64,000 nucleotides of DNA. It comes from Oenococcus kitaharae DSM 17330. GTDB taxonomy: Bacteria; Bacillota; Bacilli; Lactobacillales; Lactobacillaceae. Numbering within the stretch: the stretch's first letter is position 1; each line of letters opens with the position of its first letter. Shown here piece by piece: positions 44,281 through 51,604 of the stretch. The notes below the pieces were generated by a model, which did not search any database, was not told where the DNA came from, and saw only the letters and a program-made list of their open reading frames with translations. Both the position numbers and the translations under genes were made by a program. The stretch spans positions 327,722 through 391,721 of the forward strand of contig NZ_CM001398.1 in NCBI RefSeq assembly GCF_000241055.1, read 5' to 3'.

Positions 44281-45384
44281 TTAAACATTGAAACGGAAAT
44301 TGATAATATCGCCGTCAGCGACCAGATATTCTTTGCCTTCAGAACGAAGCTTCCCAGCTGCTTTCACAGCAGCCATCGAACCCAATTGATCCAGATCCGT
44401 ATAGCTGACAGTTTCAGCTCGGATAAAACCTCTTTCGAAGTCGGAATGGATAATACCGGCTACTTGCGGTGCCTTCATGCCTGCTTTAAAAGTCCAAGCA
44501 CGGGTTTCTTTACCGCCAGCCGTAAAGAAAGTCCGCAGGCCCAGCAAATGGTAGGCCGTTCTGATCAGACGATTTAATCCAGCCTCTTGTACGCCGGCCA
44601 TTTCCAAAAAATCAGCTTTATCGCTTTCAGCCATTTCAGAAATTTCTTCTTCTGTTTTCGCCGCTAAGCCAATAACTTCCGCGTGATCTTTGGCCGCATA
44701 ATCAGCGACTACTTGGTAAAGAGGTGATTGAGAAGGATCGGCCATGTCATCCTCAGCGATGTTAGCTACATAGAGCATGGGCTTGTCAGTCAAAAAGAAG
44801 AGGCCGTGCACAATTTTAGCTTCATCCGTATCAAATTCGAGGCTACGGACCGGTTCTCCAGCCTCTAAAACGGGTTTGATTTTTTTTAATAATTGATATT
44901 CAGCAATGGCTTCTTTATCTTTAGAATTGACAGCTGCCTTTTCAACTTTGCTATAACGATTATTGACATGATCTAAATCAGCAATAATCAATTCTGTATT
45001 CAGTGTTTCAATATCTTCTAAAGGATCAACCTTACCAGAAACATGTGTAATTTCTGAATCTTCAAAAGCTCGGACAACTTGGATAATCGCATCAGTCTGG
45101 CGGATATTTTCCAAAAACTTATTGCCTAATCCTTCGCCTTTAGATGCGCCTTTGACAATACCGGCAATATCTGTAAATTCAAAAGTCGTGGGCACGACCT
45201 TATCGGCTGGCTCGATTTCTTGAATTCTGACCAAACGTACATCTGGTACTTCGACAACCCCAACGTTTGGTTCAATTGTGGCAAACGGATAGTTGGCCAT
45301 TTGAGCACCAGCTTTCGTGATCGCGTTAAAAAGGGTCGATTTACCTACATTGGGCAGACCAACAATTCCTGCAGTTAATGACAT
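44281..45384 (-). CDS. ychF: Obg-family ATPase/GTPase YchF
   Basis: The 367-residue P-loop protein has GIVGLPNVGKSTLFNAIT, DIAGIVKGASKGEGLGNKFL, a coiled-coil insertion and the C-terminal TGS domain ending FNV. YchF prefers ATP and binds ribosomes and proteasome-like partners in other species; it is linked to stress responses. Preceded by a GGAG site. Last gene of the rsmG-soj-parB-DUF951-ychF run. Confidence 0.94.
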   Translation of the reverse strand: MSLTAGIVGLPNVGKSTLFNAITKAGAQMANYPFATIEPNVGVVEVPDVRLVRIQEIEPADKVVPTTFEFTDIAGIVKGASKGEGLGNKFLENIRQTDAIIQVVRAFEDSEITHVSGKVDPLEDIETLNTELIIADLDHVNNRYSKVEKAAVNSKDKEAIAEYQLLKKIKPVLEAGEPVRSLEFDTDEAKIVHGLFFLTDKPMLYVANIAEDDMADPSQSPLYQVVADYAAKDHAEVIGLAAKTEEEISEMAESDKADFLEMAGVQEAGLNRLIRTAYHLLGLRTFFTAGGKETRAWTFKAGMKAPQVAGIIHSDFERGFIRAETVSYTDLDQLGSMAAVKAAGKLRSEGKEYLVADGDIINFRFNV

Positions 45385-45444
45385 ATTTACTCCTGATTCC
45401 TTATTTATTCTACTATTTAATTTCCGGCAAACAAAAAGGCCTCT

Positions 45445-45624
45445 TCAGCCCTTAATAATTTTGCTCAAGCGTTTTTCAAAATCTTGGCGGGTCATCATAA
45501 TCACACGATGGCAATTCGTACATTCAATCTTAATATCAGCACCCATTCGAACGATTTTCCAAGCATTCGCCCCGCAAGCGTGTGGCTTTTTCATTTCAAC
45601 AATTGTATTTAGCGTGTAGTTCAT
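45445..45624 (-). CDS. DUF951 small protein
   Basis: A 59-residue protein encoded between parB and ychF: it starts MNYTLNTIVEMKKPHACG and contains KIVRMGADIKIECTNC and the RQDFEKRL end. HACG and CTNC place four potential metal-binding positions (two Cys, His, Cys pattern), as in DUF951/YyzM proteins, which regularly sit between parB and ychF. Function unknown; probably binds zinc and nucleic acid (inference). It starts 5 nt after parB, so translation is likely coupled. Confidence 0.88.
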   Translation of the reverse strand: MNYTLNTIVEMKKPHACGANAWKIVRMGADIKIECTNCHRVIMMTRQDFEKRLSKIIKG

Positions 45625-45629
45625 TAAAT

Positions 45630-46517
45630 TTAGTCGGCATTAACACCGAGTATTTCCAAAATACGATTTAACTCATCTTGATCCGAAAAACTGATTTCAA
45701 GTTTCTTTTTAGATAAGGAAACTTTCGTTGAAAACTTATCTTCAAGTCGTTTCTCGATTTCCTCGGCATAGATATTAGTCTCACTATGTTTTTTCGTCAA
45801 CGAAACCGGCTGCTTTTGGCTCTGCCCGCGAACTAATTCTTCGACTTGACGGACAGATAATCCTTCTGACACAATTCTGTTGGCCAGCGCCACCATCTCG
45901 GCTGGTGTATCCAAGCCCAGCAGAGCTCTGGCATGCCCCATAGCGAGCCTGCCATCGATCATAAACTGCTGAACCGCTTCTGGCAGATTCAATAAACGCA
46001 ACGTGTTTGTAATTGCTGCTCGTGACTTGCCCAGTTTTTCAGCTACTTGAGACTGCGTCAGAGCCAGCTCCTTCATATACGAATTAATGCCCTGTGCCTC
46101 TTCAATCGGATTTAAATTCTCCCGCTGAAGATTTTCAATGATAGCCAATTCAATCATGGCACTATCTGAAAGCGTCTTTTCAATAACCGGCACTTGAGTC
46201 AAACCAGCTAACTTTGCCGCACGAAAACGACGTTCTCCAGCAATAATTTGATAACTGCTGCCGTGTTTTCTGACAATCAAAGGCTCGATCAAGCCAGTTT
46301 GCTTCAGCGATTGTGCCAGCTCAGCCAAAGCCGTCTGATCAAAAGTCTTTCTGGGTTGATATGGATTAACTTCTAATGACGACAGTTTTAATTGTAGTAA
46401 CGATTGGCCAGCCGTGTCTTTTGGAGCAACTTTTGCAACAGCCTGCAGCGTCTTTTGATCATCCTCATCAGAAAACAAAGCATCAATACCACGGCCTAAG
46501 CCGCGTTTATTCGCCAT
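45630..46517 (-). CDS. parB: Chromosome-partitioning protein ParB (Spo0J)
   Basis: The 295-residue protein has LGRGIDALFS at the N-terminus, the CTPase/parS-loading motif IIAGERRFRAAKLA, ENLQRENLNPIEEA, and an HTH (TQSQVAEKLGKSRAAITNTLRLL). The C-terminal dimer domain is lysine-rich. It loads on parS near the origin and recruits SMC. I could not find a canonical parS in this window by eye. It overlaps a 68-residue ORF upstream. Confidence 0.94.
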   Translation of the reverse strand: MANKRGLGRGIDALFSDEDDQKTLQAVAKVAPKDTAGQSLLQLKLSSLEVNPYQPRKTFDQTALAELAQSLKQTGLIEPLIVRKHGSSYQIIAGERRFRAAKLAGLTQVPVIEKTLSDSAMIELAIIENLQRENLNPIEEAQGINSYMKELALTQSQVAEKLGKSRAAITNTLRLLNLPEAVQQFMIDGRLAMGHARALLGLDTPAEMVALANRIVSEGLSVRQVEELVRGQSQKQPVSLTKKHSETNIYAEEIEKRLEDKFSTKVSLSKKKLEISFSDQDELNRILEILGVNAD

Positions 46518-46713
46518 CTATGGTCGCCTCAAACTCGATAACCGTATAAAAATGGCCGGGTTCATGACGATGATTAACATCTGGTGTTCCTACAAAAGAA
46601 GCAACAACATGTCCACCAGAATATGCCAGATAGTCATTTACCTTCTGCTCGTGAAGGTGATAATCACCAGCAGTATGTATAATTTCAACTTGGTTCACTT
46701 TCTTCTGTGCCAT
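46507..46713 (-). CDS. Small conserved-looking ORF between soj and parB
   Basis: A 68-residue ORF that overlaps the 3' end of soj by 29 nt and the start of parB by 11 nt. The predicted layout is strand (QVEIIHTAG), helix (HEQKVNDYLAYSG), strand (VVASFVG), loop, strand (FYTVIEFEAT). This strand-helix-strand-strand pattern recalls the small sporulation-type Cse60 family, but the similarity is only by eye. Without this ORF there would be a 167-nt gap between soj and parB, which supports it being real. No strong ribosome site; translation would be coupled to soj. Confidence 0.6.
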   Translation of the reverse strand: MAQKKVNQVEIIHTAGDYHLHEQKVNDYLAYSGGHVVASFVGTPDVNHRHEPGHFYTVIEFEATIDGE

Positions 46714-47464
46714 CTTTGCTAATAATTTCCTTTACTAATTTATTGTATGCCCGTGCACCCGATGAAAAACCGGCAAAGTCAAAAATTGACTGCCCAAAAC
46801 TCGGAGCCTCTGTTAAACGCACATTGCGAGGAATCGTAATCGAATATGTTTCCTCTGGAAAATGCTTTTCAACTTCCGCCACCACTTGCCGGCTTATTTT
46901 TGTGTGTGTAGTCATTGTCATCAAAATACCTTCGATCGTCAAGCCTAAATTACCATGTTCTTTAACTAAATCAATGGTTTTTTTAAGTTGGGCCAAGCCT
47001 TCCAAAGCAAAGTATTCTGCTTGAACAGGAATCAAGACAGAATCAGCTGCCATTAAGGAATTTAAGGACAATAATCCTAATGCTGGCGGGTTATCGATAA
47101 TCACAAAATCATAATTTTCTTTTTCCTGGGCAATTTTCCGTTTGAGGATCATTTGCCGATTTTTCTTCTTGGTCAATTCAATCTCTGCACCGGCTAATTC
47201 CGGTGAAGACGGCAGGATATCAAAATTATCTGTCCGCTTGAGAATGGCAGATTTAACCGAACGATTAGAAATTAAAACATCGTAAGCATCAAAATTAATC
47301 TCTTTTTTGTCAACACCAGCGCCCGAAGTCGCGTTGCTTTGAGGATCCAAATCAATCAAAAGAACTTTCTGTCCATTTTTAAGCAAACCAGCTGCGATAT
47401 TCAAGGCTGTGGTTGTTTTACCAACACCGCCCTTTTGATTTGCCAGCGCAATTACTCTAACCAT
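46685..47464 (-). CDS. soj: Chromosome-partitioning ATPase ParA/Soj
   Basis: The 259-residue deviant Walker ATPase has IALANQKGGVGKTTTALN at the N-terminus, DLDPQSNATSG and IIDNPPALGLLS. It acts with ParB in origin segregation and controls DnaA in Bacillus. The start at 47464 has GGTGGG upstream and overlaps the rsmG stop by 8 nt; the longer frame upstream lies inside rsmG and is rejected. Confidence 0.95.
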   Translation of the reverse strand: MVRVIALANQKGGVGKTTTALNIAAGLLKNGQKVLLIDLDPQSNATSGAGVDKKEINFDAYDVLISNRSVKSAILKRTDNFDILPSSPELAGAEIELTKKKNRQMILKRKIAQEKENYDFVIIDNPPALGLLSLNSLMAADSVLIPVQAEYFALEGLAQLKKTIDLVKEHGNLGLTIEGILMTMTTHTKISRQVVAEVEKHFPEETYSITIPRNVRLTEAPSFGQSIFDFAGFSSGARAYNKLVKEIISKDGTEESEPS

Positions 47465-48191
47465 TTTTCCCACCAATTGGCGATCTTTTTGGCGTACCGG
47501 CCTTCCGTGGATACTTGTTTTTCGTTGGCTCAATCTTATCGACCACTATCAAAACACGCGGATCGCCATTGGGCAATTCGAAAGAAAATGACTGTGAAGC
47601 GCGGCCGCCTAGTTCTTCGAGTGCTTTGCTGGCGTGGAAAATTTCGTTTTCATCGTGAACGGTCTTCATGAGAATTGCTTTGCCGCCGACCTTAACAAAG
47701 GGTAACAGCAGTTCTAATAAAGTATTGGTTCCCGATACAGCCCGCGCAATGGCAAAATCATATTTCTCACGAAAATTAGGATTCTGCCCAAAATCTTCGG
47801 CACGGCCATGAACGGTCTCAACGTCATCTAACGACAGTTTCCTAACAAGCTTGTCCAGAAAAACAATGCGTTTCTGCAGCGAATCTAACAAGGTCAGCTG
47901 TAAATTTGGATCGGCAATTTTTAAAGGGATTCCTGGAAATCCAGCTCCGGACCCCACATCAATCAACGAGAATTTTATAGTTGGATTCGGCACCGGCAGA
48001 AAGATCAAGGGTGTCAATGAATCATAAAAATGTTTCAGCCAAATATCCCCTGGTTCTGTAATAGCTGTTAAGTTAACTTTTTCATTGTAGGCCAGCATAA
48101 AAGTCAAATATTCTCTAAAAAGACCAATTTTCTGCTCTGAAATCGGCAGACCTTGTTTTTCCAATGCTGATGCAAATTCCTCAGGCGTCAT
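47457..48191 (-). CDS. rsmG: 16S rRNA (guanine-N7)-methyltransferase RsmG
   Basis: The 244-residue enzyme has the NEKVNLTAITEP segment, HFYDSLTPL, and SAM-binding LIDVGSGAGFPGIPLKI. It methylates G527 of 16S rRNA. A Lys/Arg-rich tail (NKYPRKAGTPKRSPIGGKNG) follows the core. Overlaps the AI-2E gene by 11 nt upstream and soj downstream. Confidence 0.94.
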   Translation of the reverse strand: MTPEEFASALEKQGLPISEQKIGLFREYLTFMLAYNEKVNLTAITEPGDIWLKHFYDSLTPLIFLPVPNPTIKFSLIDVGSGAGFPGIPLKIADPNLQLTLLDSLQKRIVFLDKLVRKLSLDDVETVHGRAEDFGQNPNFREKYDFAIARAVSGTNTLLELLLPFVKVGGKAILMKTVHDENEIFHASKALEELGGRASQSFSFELPNGDPRVLIVVDKIEPTKNKYPRKAGTPKRSPIGGKNG

Positions 48192-49353
48192 TTTTATTCT
48201 CCTTATTAGCAGATTTTTTCAATAATTTCGCTGAGTCCGCTGAACTAACTTCGCCCACAGCATGCTGTTCATCTTTTTTTAATTGATAAATGTTGTAAAC
48301 AAAAATCACGAGAGTTCGGATAATTGCATATATCGGCACGCCCAAAATCATTCCCGGCAATCCCCAAATATTACCGGCAGAAAGCAGAATGATAATAATG
48401 GTTAAGGGGTGAATTTTCAAATTACGCCCAATCACATTGGGATAAATCAGGTTGCCATCTAATTGACTAACAATGATAACGACCAAAGCCACAGCCAAAA
48501 CTTGTTGTGTGCTAATTGTGATCGCAATCAACATGCTGGGTACCATACCGATAAAGGGGCCAACGTATGGTATTAAAACGCACAGACCTGCAAACAACCC
48601 TAACAAAGGCGCAAAGGGCTGCCGAATAATCAGATAACCAACCATGACACAGATCATGACAAACAGCGCTTCGATAAATTGCCCACCAATATAACGGCCG
48701 ATGGTACTATTCATGCGTGCCGCCAAATCGTTGACCTCTTTAGCGCGGCTAGGAAAAATAAAATGGTTCACAAAGGGAACGAATCGATCAGCATCAGCCA
48801 GCATATAAAAGAGCATGATCGGAATTGTAATGATGTTGATCGTAAAAGTAGTCAGAAAGGACAGAGCATTCCCCAAGCTGCTGAGCGAGACTCTGAGAAA
48901 GGTTGACGAATATTTACTGATTTGCTGTTGAAAATCATTGGTCCGAATCTGCCAGCCGAGTTGTTTAAACCAAGTTGATCTTAACCAACTATTCACATTT
49001 TTCCTGATACCATTTGCAAAATCGGGCAGCGTTCCTAAGAGATTGCTTATTTGACCAATTAATTGGGGCAGAAAGGTCACAAATAAAGATGCAATAATAA
49101 TCAGAAATGCTGTGAAGGTCAAAACCACAGCTAGCATGTGTTTCAGATTAAAATGTTTTTCCAAAAAATCAACTACCGGATGCAGCAGATAATACAGGAA
49201 ACCCGCCGCAATAATCGGAATAAAAATTGTTCGGAAAAAAATGCCAATTGGCTCAAAAATAAAGCTCAGCGAAGAAAGAACTAAGATCAAGATTGCGAGC
49301 AGCAAAACTTCAACGGTCCAGTAAAGCAATCTATTTTTTTTGATAAATTCCAT
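48181..49353 (-). CDS. AI-2E family transporter (UPF0118)
   Basis: The 390-residue protein has seven to eight membrane helices and the family signature near the end of the large loop (IPYVGPFIGMVPSML, then DGNLIYPNVIGRNLKIHPLTI). Family members export peptides or autoinducer-like molecules or act as Na+/H+ antiporters; the substrate here is open. It heads the rsmG-soj-parB run with a TATAAT box 7 nt before its ATG and no ribosome site. Confidence 0.87.
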   Translation of the reverse strand: MEFIKKNRLLYWTVEVLLLAILILVLSSLSFIFEPIGIFFRTIFIPIIAAGFLYYLLHPVVDFLEKHFNLKHMLAVVLTFTAFLIIIASLFVTFLPQLIGQISNLLGTLPDFANGIRKNVNSWLRSTWFKQLGWQIRTNDFQQQISKYSSTFLRVSLSSLGNALSFLTTFTINIITIPIMLFYMLADADRFVPFVNHFIFPSRAKEVNDLAARMNSTIGRYIGGQFIEALFVMICVMVGYLIIRQPFAPLLGLFAGLCVLIPYVGPFIGMVPSMLIAITISTQQVLAVALVVIIVSQLDGNLIYPNVIGRNLKIHPLTIIIILLSAGNIWGLPGMILGVPIYAIIRTLVIFVYNIYQLKKDEQHAVGEVSSADSAKLLKKSANKENKNDA

Positions 49354-49360
49354 TAACTAA

Positions 49361-49366
49361 ATTATA
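49361..49366 (-). promoter_or_regulatory. -10 box of the AI-2E/rsmG/soj/parB operon, leaderless spacing
   Basis: TATAAT on the minus strand, 7 nt before the ATG at 49353. Confidence 0.65.
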
Positions 49367-49449
49367 GCTAAGATTGCCGTCTTACTTGCTTTTTCGGGCA
49401 AAAGCACGTAAAATAAACAATTGCTTAAAATATTCCTAGAGGTATAGTA

Positions 49450-49626
49450 ATGTCTAATAAAAATTTAACCGGCAAGTCGCCTTTCAACAGCTTCTCAACA
49501 CCGCGCCCTGTCTCTCACAACCAACAAAAGAAAAACCAATTAAAGCGTACTGCTCAACTGCAGCAATGGGCTAAGGGCGTCGAAGGCGTCGAGCTTCCTA
49601 AAGCTGTTAAGATTAACGGAAATTGA
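49450..49626 (+). CDS. Small basic orphan protein
   Basis: A 58-residue ORF with an AGAGGT site 5 nt before its ATG. The sequence (MSNKNLTGKSPFNSFSTPRP, then NQQKKNQLKRTAQLQQWAKG and VELPKAVKINGN) is rich in Lys, Asn and Gln with no membrane segment; nucleic-acid binding is possible but speculative. It is the only plus-strand gene inside a long minus-strand block, and a terminator follows its stop directly. I do not recognise the family. Confidence 0.72.
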   Translation: MSNKNLTGKSPFNSFSTPRPVSHNQQKKNQLKRTAQLQQWAKGVEGVELPKAVKINGN

Positions 49627-49628
49627 TT

Positions 49629-49655
49629 AAACTCGCACTTATCTGCGGGTTTTTA
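49629..49655. terminator. Bidirectional terminator between the small ORF and rlmH
   Basis: AACTCGCA and TGCGGGTT pair with one G-T, followed by a T run. Overlaps the rlmH stop. Confidence 0.75.
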
Positions 49656-50135
49656 TTTGTGGTAAGGACTGCCTTCGTTGATCATAAAGGCCCGATATAT
49701 CTGTTCGGACAGTACAACTCGAGCCAATTGGTGCGGCAAAGTAATACGGCCAAAGGAAATTTTTTGGTCCGCTCGCTGTTTAACTGCGTCAGATAACCCT
49801 AAAGAACCGCCAATCACGAAATCAATTGTTGAAAAGCCATCTAGGGGAATCAATTTTAGCATCGAGGCTAATTCCGGAGAAGAAATAAGTTTGCCTTCAA
49901 TCGCCAAGACAATTACATAATCTCGGGGACCGATTTTGTCCAACAAACGCTGGCCTTCTACTTCTAAAATTTCTAAATTTTCTGCTTGACTGGCCTTTTC
50001 AGGAGTAGCTTGATCCTTAACAACACAAATTTCCGTCTTGGCAAAACGTGAAAGCCGTTTTGTATATTCGGCCAATGCTTGCGAATAGTATTTTTCTTTA
50101 ATTTTGCCAACGACGATAATCCGAATATTCAGCAT
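49653..50135 (-). CDS. rlmH: 23S rRNA (pseudouridine1915-N3)-methyltransferase RlmH
   Basis: The 160-residue SPOUT methyltransferase has VVGKIKEKYY, FVIGGSLGLSD, SFGRITLPHQLARV and the invariant C-terminal GSPYHK. It methylates pseudouridine 1915 of 23S rRNA. The usual walR-walK-htrA-rlmH neighbourhood is kept. TATAAT lies 7 nt before the ATG; no ribosome site. Confidence 0.95.
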   Translation of the reverse strand: MLNIRIIVVGKIKEKYYSQALAEYTKRLSRFAKTEICVVKDQATPEKASQAENLEILEVEGQRLLDKIGPRDYVIVLAIEGKLISSPELASMLKLIPLDGFSTIDFVIGGSLGLSDAVKQRADQKISFGRITLPHQLARVVLSEQIYRAFMINEGSPYHK

Positions 50136-50142
50136 ATAAACA

Positions 50143-50148
50143 ATTATA
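50143..50148 (-). promoter_or_regulatory. -10 box of rlmH, leaderless spacing
   Basis: TATAAT on the minus strand, 7 nt before the ATG at 50135. Confidence 0.65.
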
Positions 50149-50160
50149 CTGTTCGTCTAC

Positions 50161-50286
50161 TTTTCCACTTTTCCACACGAACAAAAAAATTTTTCGATAA
50201 TACAAAAAGCCGATTTCTCGGCCTTTAGCGTGTTCGTATCCAAAGTTATCCACAGATTTTAGAAAACCTTAATAATTTGTGGATAG
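50161..50286. promoter_or_regulatory. Cluster of DnaA-box-like sequences
   Basis: TTATCCACA (50246-50254) is a perfect DnaA box. TTTTCCACA (50169-50177), TTTTCCACT (50161-50169) and, on the other strand, CTATCCACA (50278-50286) are close variants. Four sites in 126 bp between htrA and rlmH is more than expected by chance. The htrA terminator (GCCGA/TCGGC, 50204-50224) lies in the middle. Confidence 0.4.
50204..50224 (-). terminator. Terminator after htrA
   Basis: On the minus strand GCCGA-gaaa-TCGGC then TTTTTG. Confidence 0.65.
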
Positions 50287-51555
50287 CTATTCTTTTAAGG
50301 ATTCACTCATTTTAACGGTGACAGTTTTTTGATCAGCACCGCGATAAAAACGGATTCTGACCGAATCGCCAACAACCATTTTGTAGATAATATCCCGCAT
50401 GTCCGCTAAATCACTAACGTGCTTGCCATTGACAGCAACAATCACGTCATAACGCTTCATACCAGCTTTTTTGGCTGGTGATTTGCTATCCGAAAAACCA
50501 GCAATAACAATGCCGCCTTTGACACTATTAGGCAGTTTCAAACGATTCTGCCTATCATCAGTGGAAACCTCGCTGAGATCAACTACTTGTACGCCTAAGG
50601 CCGGACGAGTCACCTTGCCATCCCGCACTAATTTATTCACAATATCAACAACTGTGTTTGATGGGATCGCAAAACCCATCCCCTCAACAGATTCGCCGCT
50701 GGTCGTCTGAGTCAATTTTTGAGAATTAATGCCAATTACTTGTCCAGCTGTGTTAACCAAAGGCCCGCCTGAATTTCCCGGATTAATCGCGGCATCAGTC
50801 TGAATGGCGACCGAATCGCCATAATTCGTTTTACCATCCTCGGATGTATTTGAGACAAGTCTTTTCGGTGCTGAAACGATGCCTTGAGTCACAGAAGAGG
50901 CATAATCAGTTCCAAGAGGCGATCCAATGGCCAAAACAGTCTGGCCTGTCTGAATTTGATTTGAATTGCCGAATTGAGCAACGGATTTGACACTACTATT
51001 AGGAATTTGCAGGACCGCTAAATCTGTCATCGCGTCCGATCCGATTAATTTGGCCGTTACTCGCGTGCCATCATATAAAACGACTTGCAGACGGTTAGCA
51101 CCTGCAACCACGTGCCGATTGGTCACAATATAAGCAGCTGCATCAGCAGAGCGGTATATAACACCCGATCCTTCAGATACGGTCTGCAGGCTATTACCGG
51201 ATGAACTGCTGGAACTGGCAAAAAAACTATCAGCCGAGCTGCTGCTATTACGCTGTTGGTTAAGTACTGAAACAACAGCACCCTTTAAGTTGTTATAAAC
51301 CTTACTGGCATTTGTTTTTCCAGAAATCACAGGTGCTTGAATTGTTTTTCGGCCGGACAAACTAGAAAAAGTCGGCCCATTGGTCGAGCCGTTCGTCTGC
51401 AGATAAAGATAACCAGCCCCAGCGGTAATACCACCACCAAGAATACCGGCAAGTAAAATCGTCACCAATAGGCGGCCGCCATGATTATGGTGATCATTTG
51501 TGCCTTGATCGTTTATGGTATTTTGTTTTTTTTCTTGATTTGAATCTTCAGTCAC
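50287..51555 (-). CDS. htrA: Membrane-anchored serine protease HtrA/DegP
   Basis: The 422-residue protein has a basic N-terminus, one membrane segment (~res 28-50), a Ser-rich linker, a trypsin-like domain with His in VTNRHVVAG, Asp in SDAMTDLAVL and Ser in NPGNSGGPL, and a C-terminal PDZ domain (KAGMKRYDVIVAVNGKHV). It handles misfolded surface proteins. GTG start with GGAGG 9 nt upstream. It follows walRK, as in most lactic acid bacteria. Confidence 0.94.
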   Translation of the reverse strand: MTEDSNQEKKQNTINDQGTNDHHNHGGRLLVTILLAGILGGGITAGAGYLYLQTNGSTNGPTFSSLSGRKTIQAPVISGKTNASKVYNNLKGAVVSVLNQQRNSSSSADSFFASSSSSSGNSLQTVSEGSGVIYRSADAAAYIVTNRHVVAGANRLQVVLYDGTRVTAKLIGSDAMTDLAVLQIPNSSVKSVAQFGNSNQIQTGQTVLAIGSPLGTDYASSVTQGIVSAPKRLVSNTSEDGKTNYGDSVAIQTDAAINPGNSGGPLVNTAGQVIGINSQKLTQTTSGESVEGMGFAIPSNTVVDIVNKLVRDGKVTRPALGVQVVDLSEVSTDDRQNRLKLPNSVKGGIVIAGFSDSKSPAKKAGMKRYDVIVAVNGKHVSDLADMRDIIYKMVVGDSVRIRFYRGADQKTVTVKMSESLKE

Positions 51556-51604
51556 TGCAAAGAGCCTCCGTCAAATATTATCTGGATTAAAGATTAAAGG
51601 AACA

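Noticed and set aside
47464-47533. N-terminal extension of Soj
   Set aside because: The extra residues lie within rsmG and come before the standard ParA start; GGTGGG supports ATG 47464.
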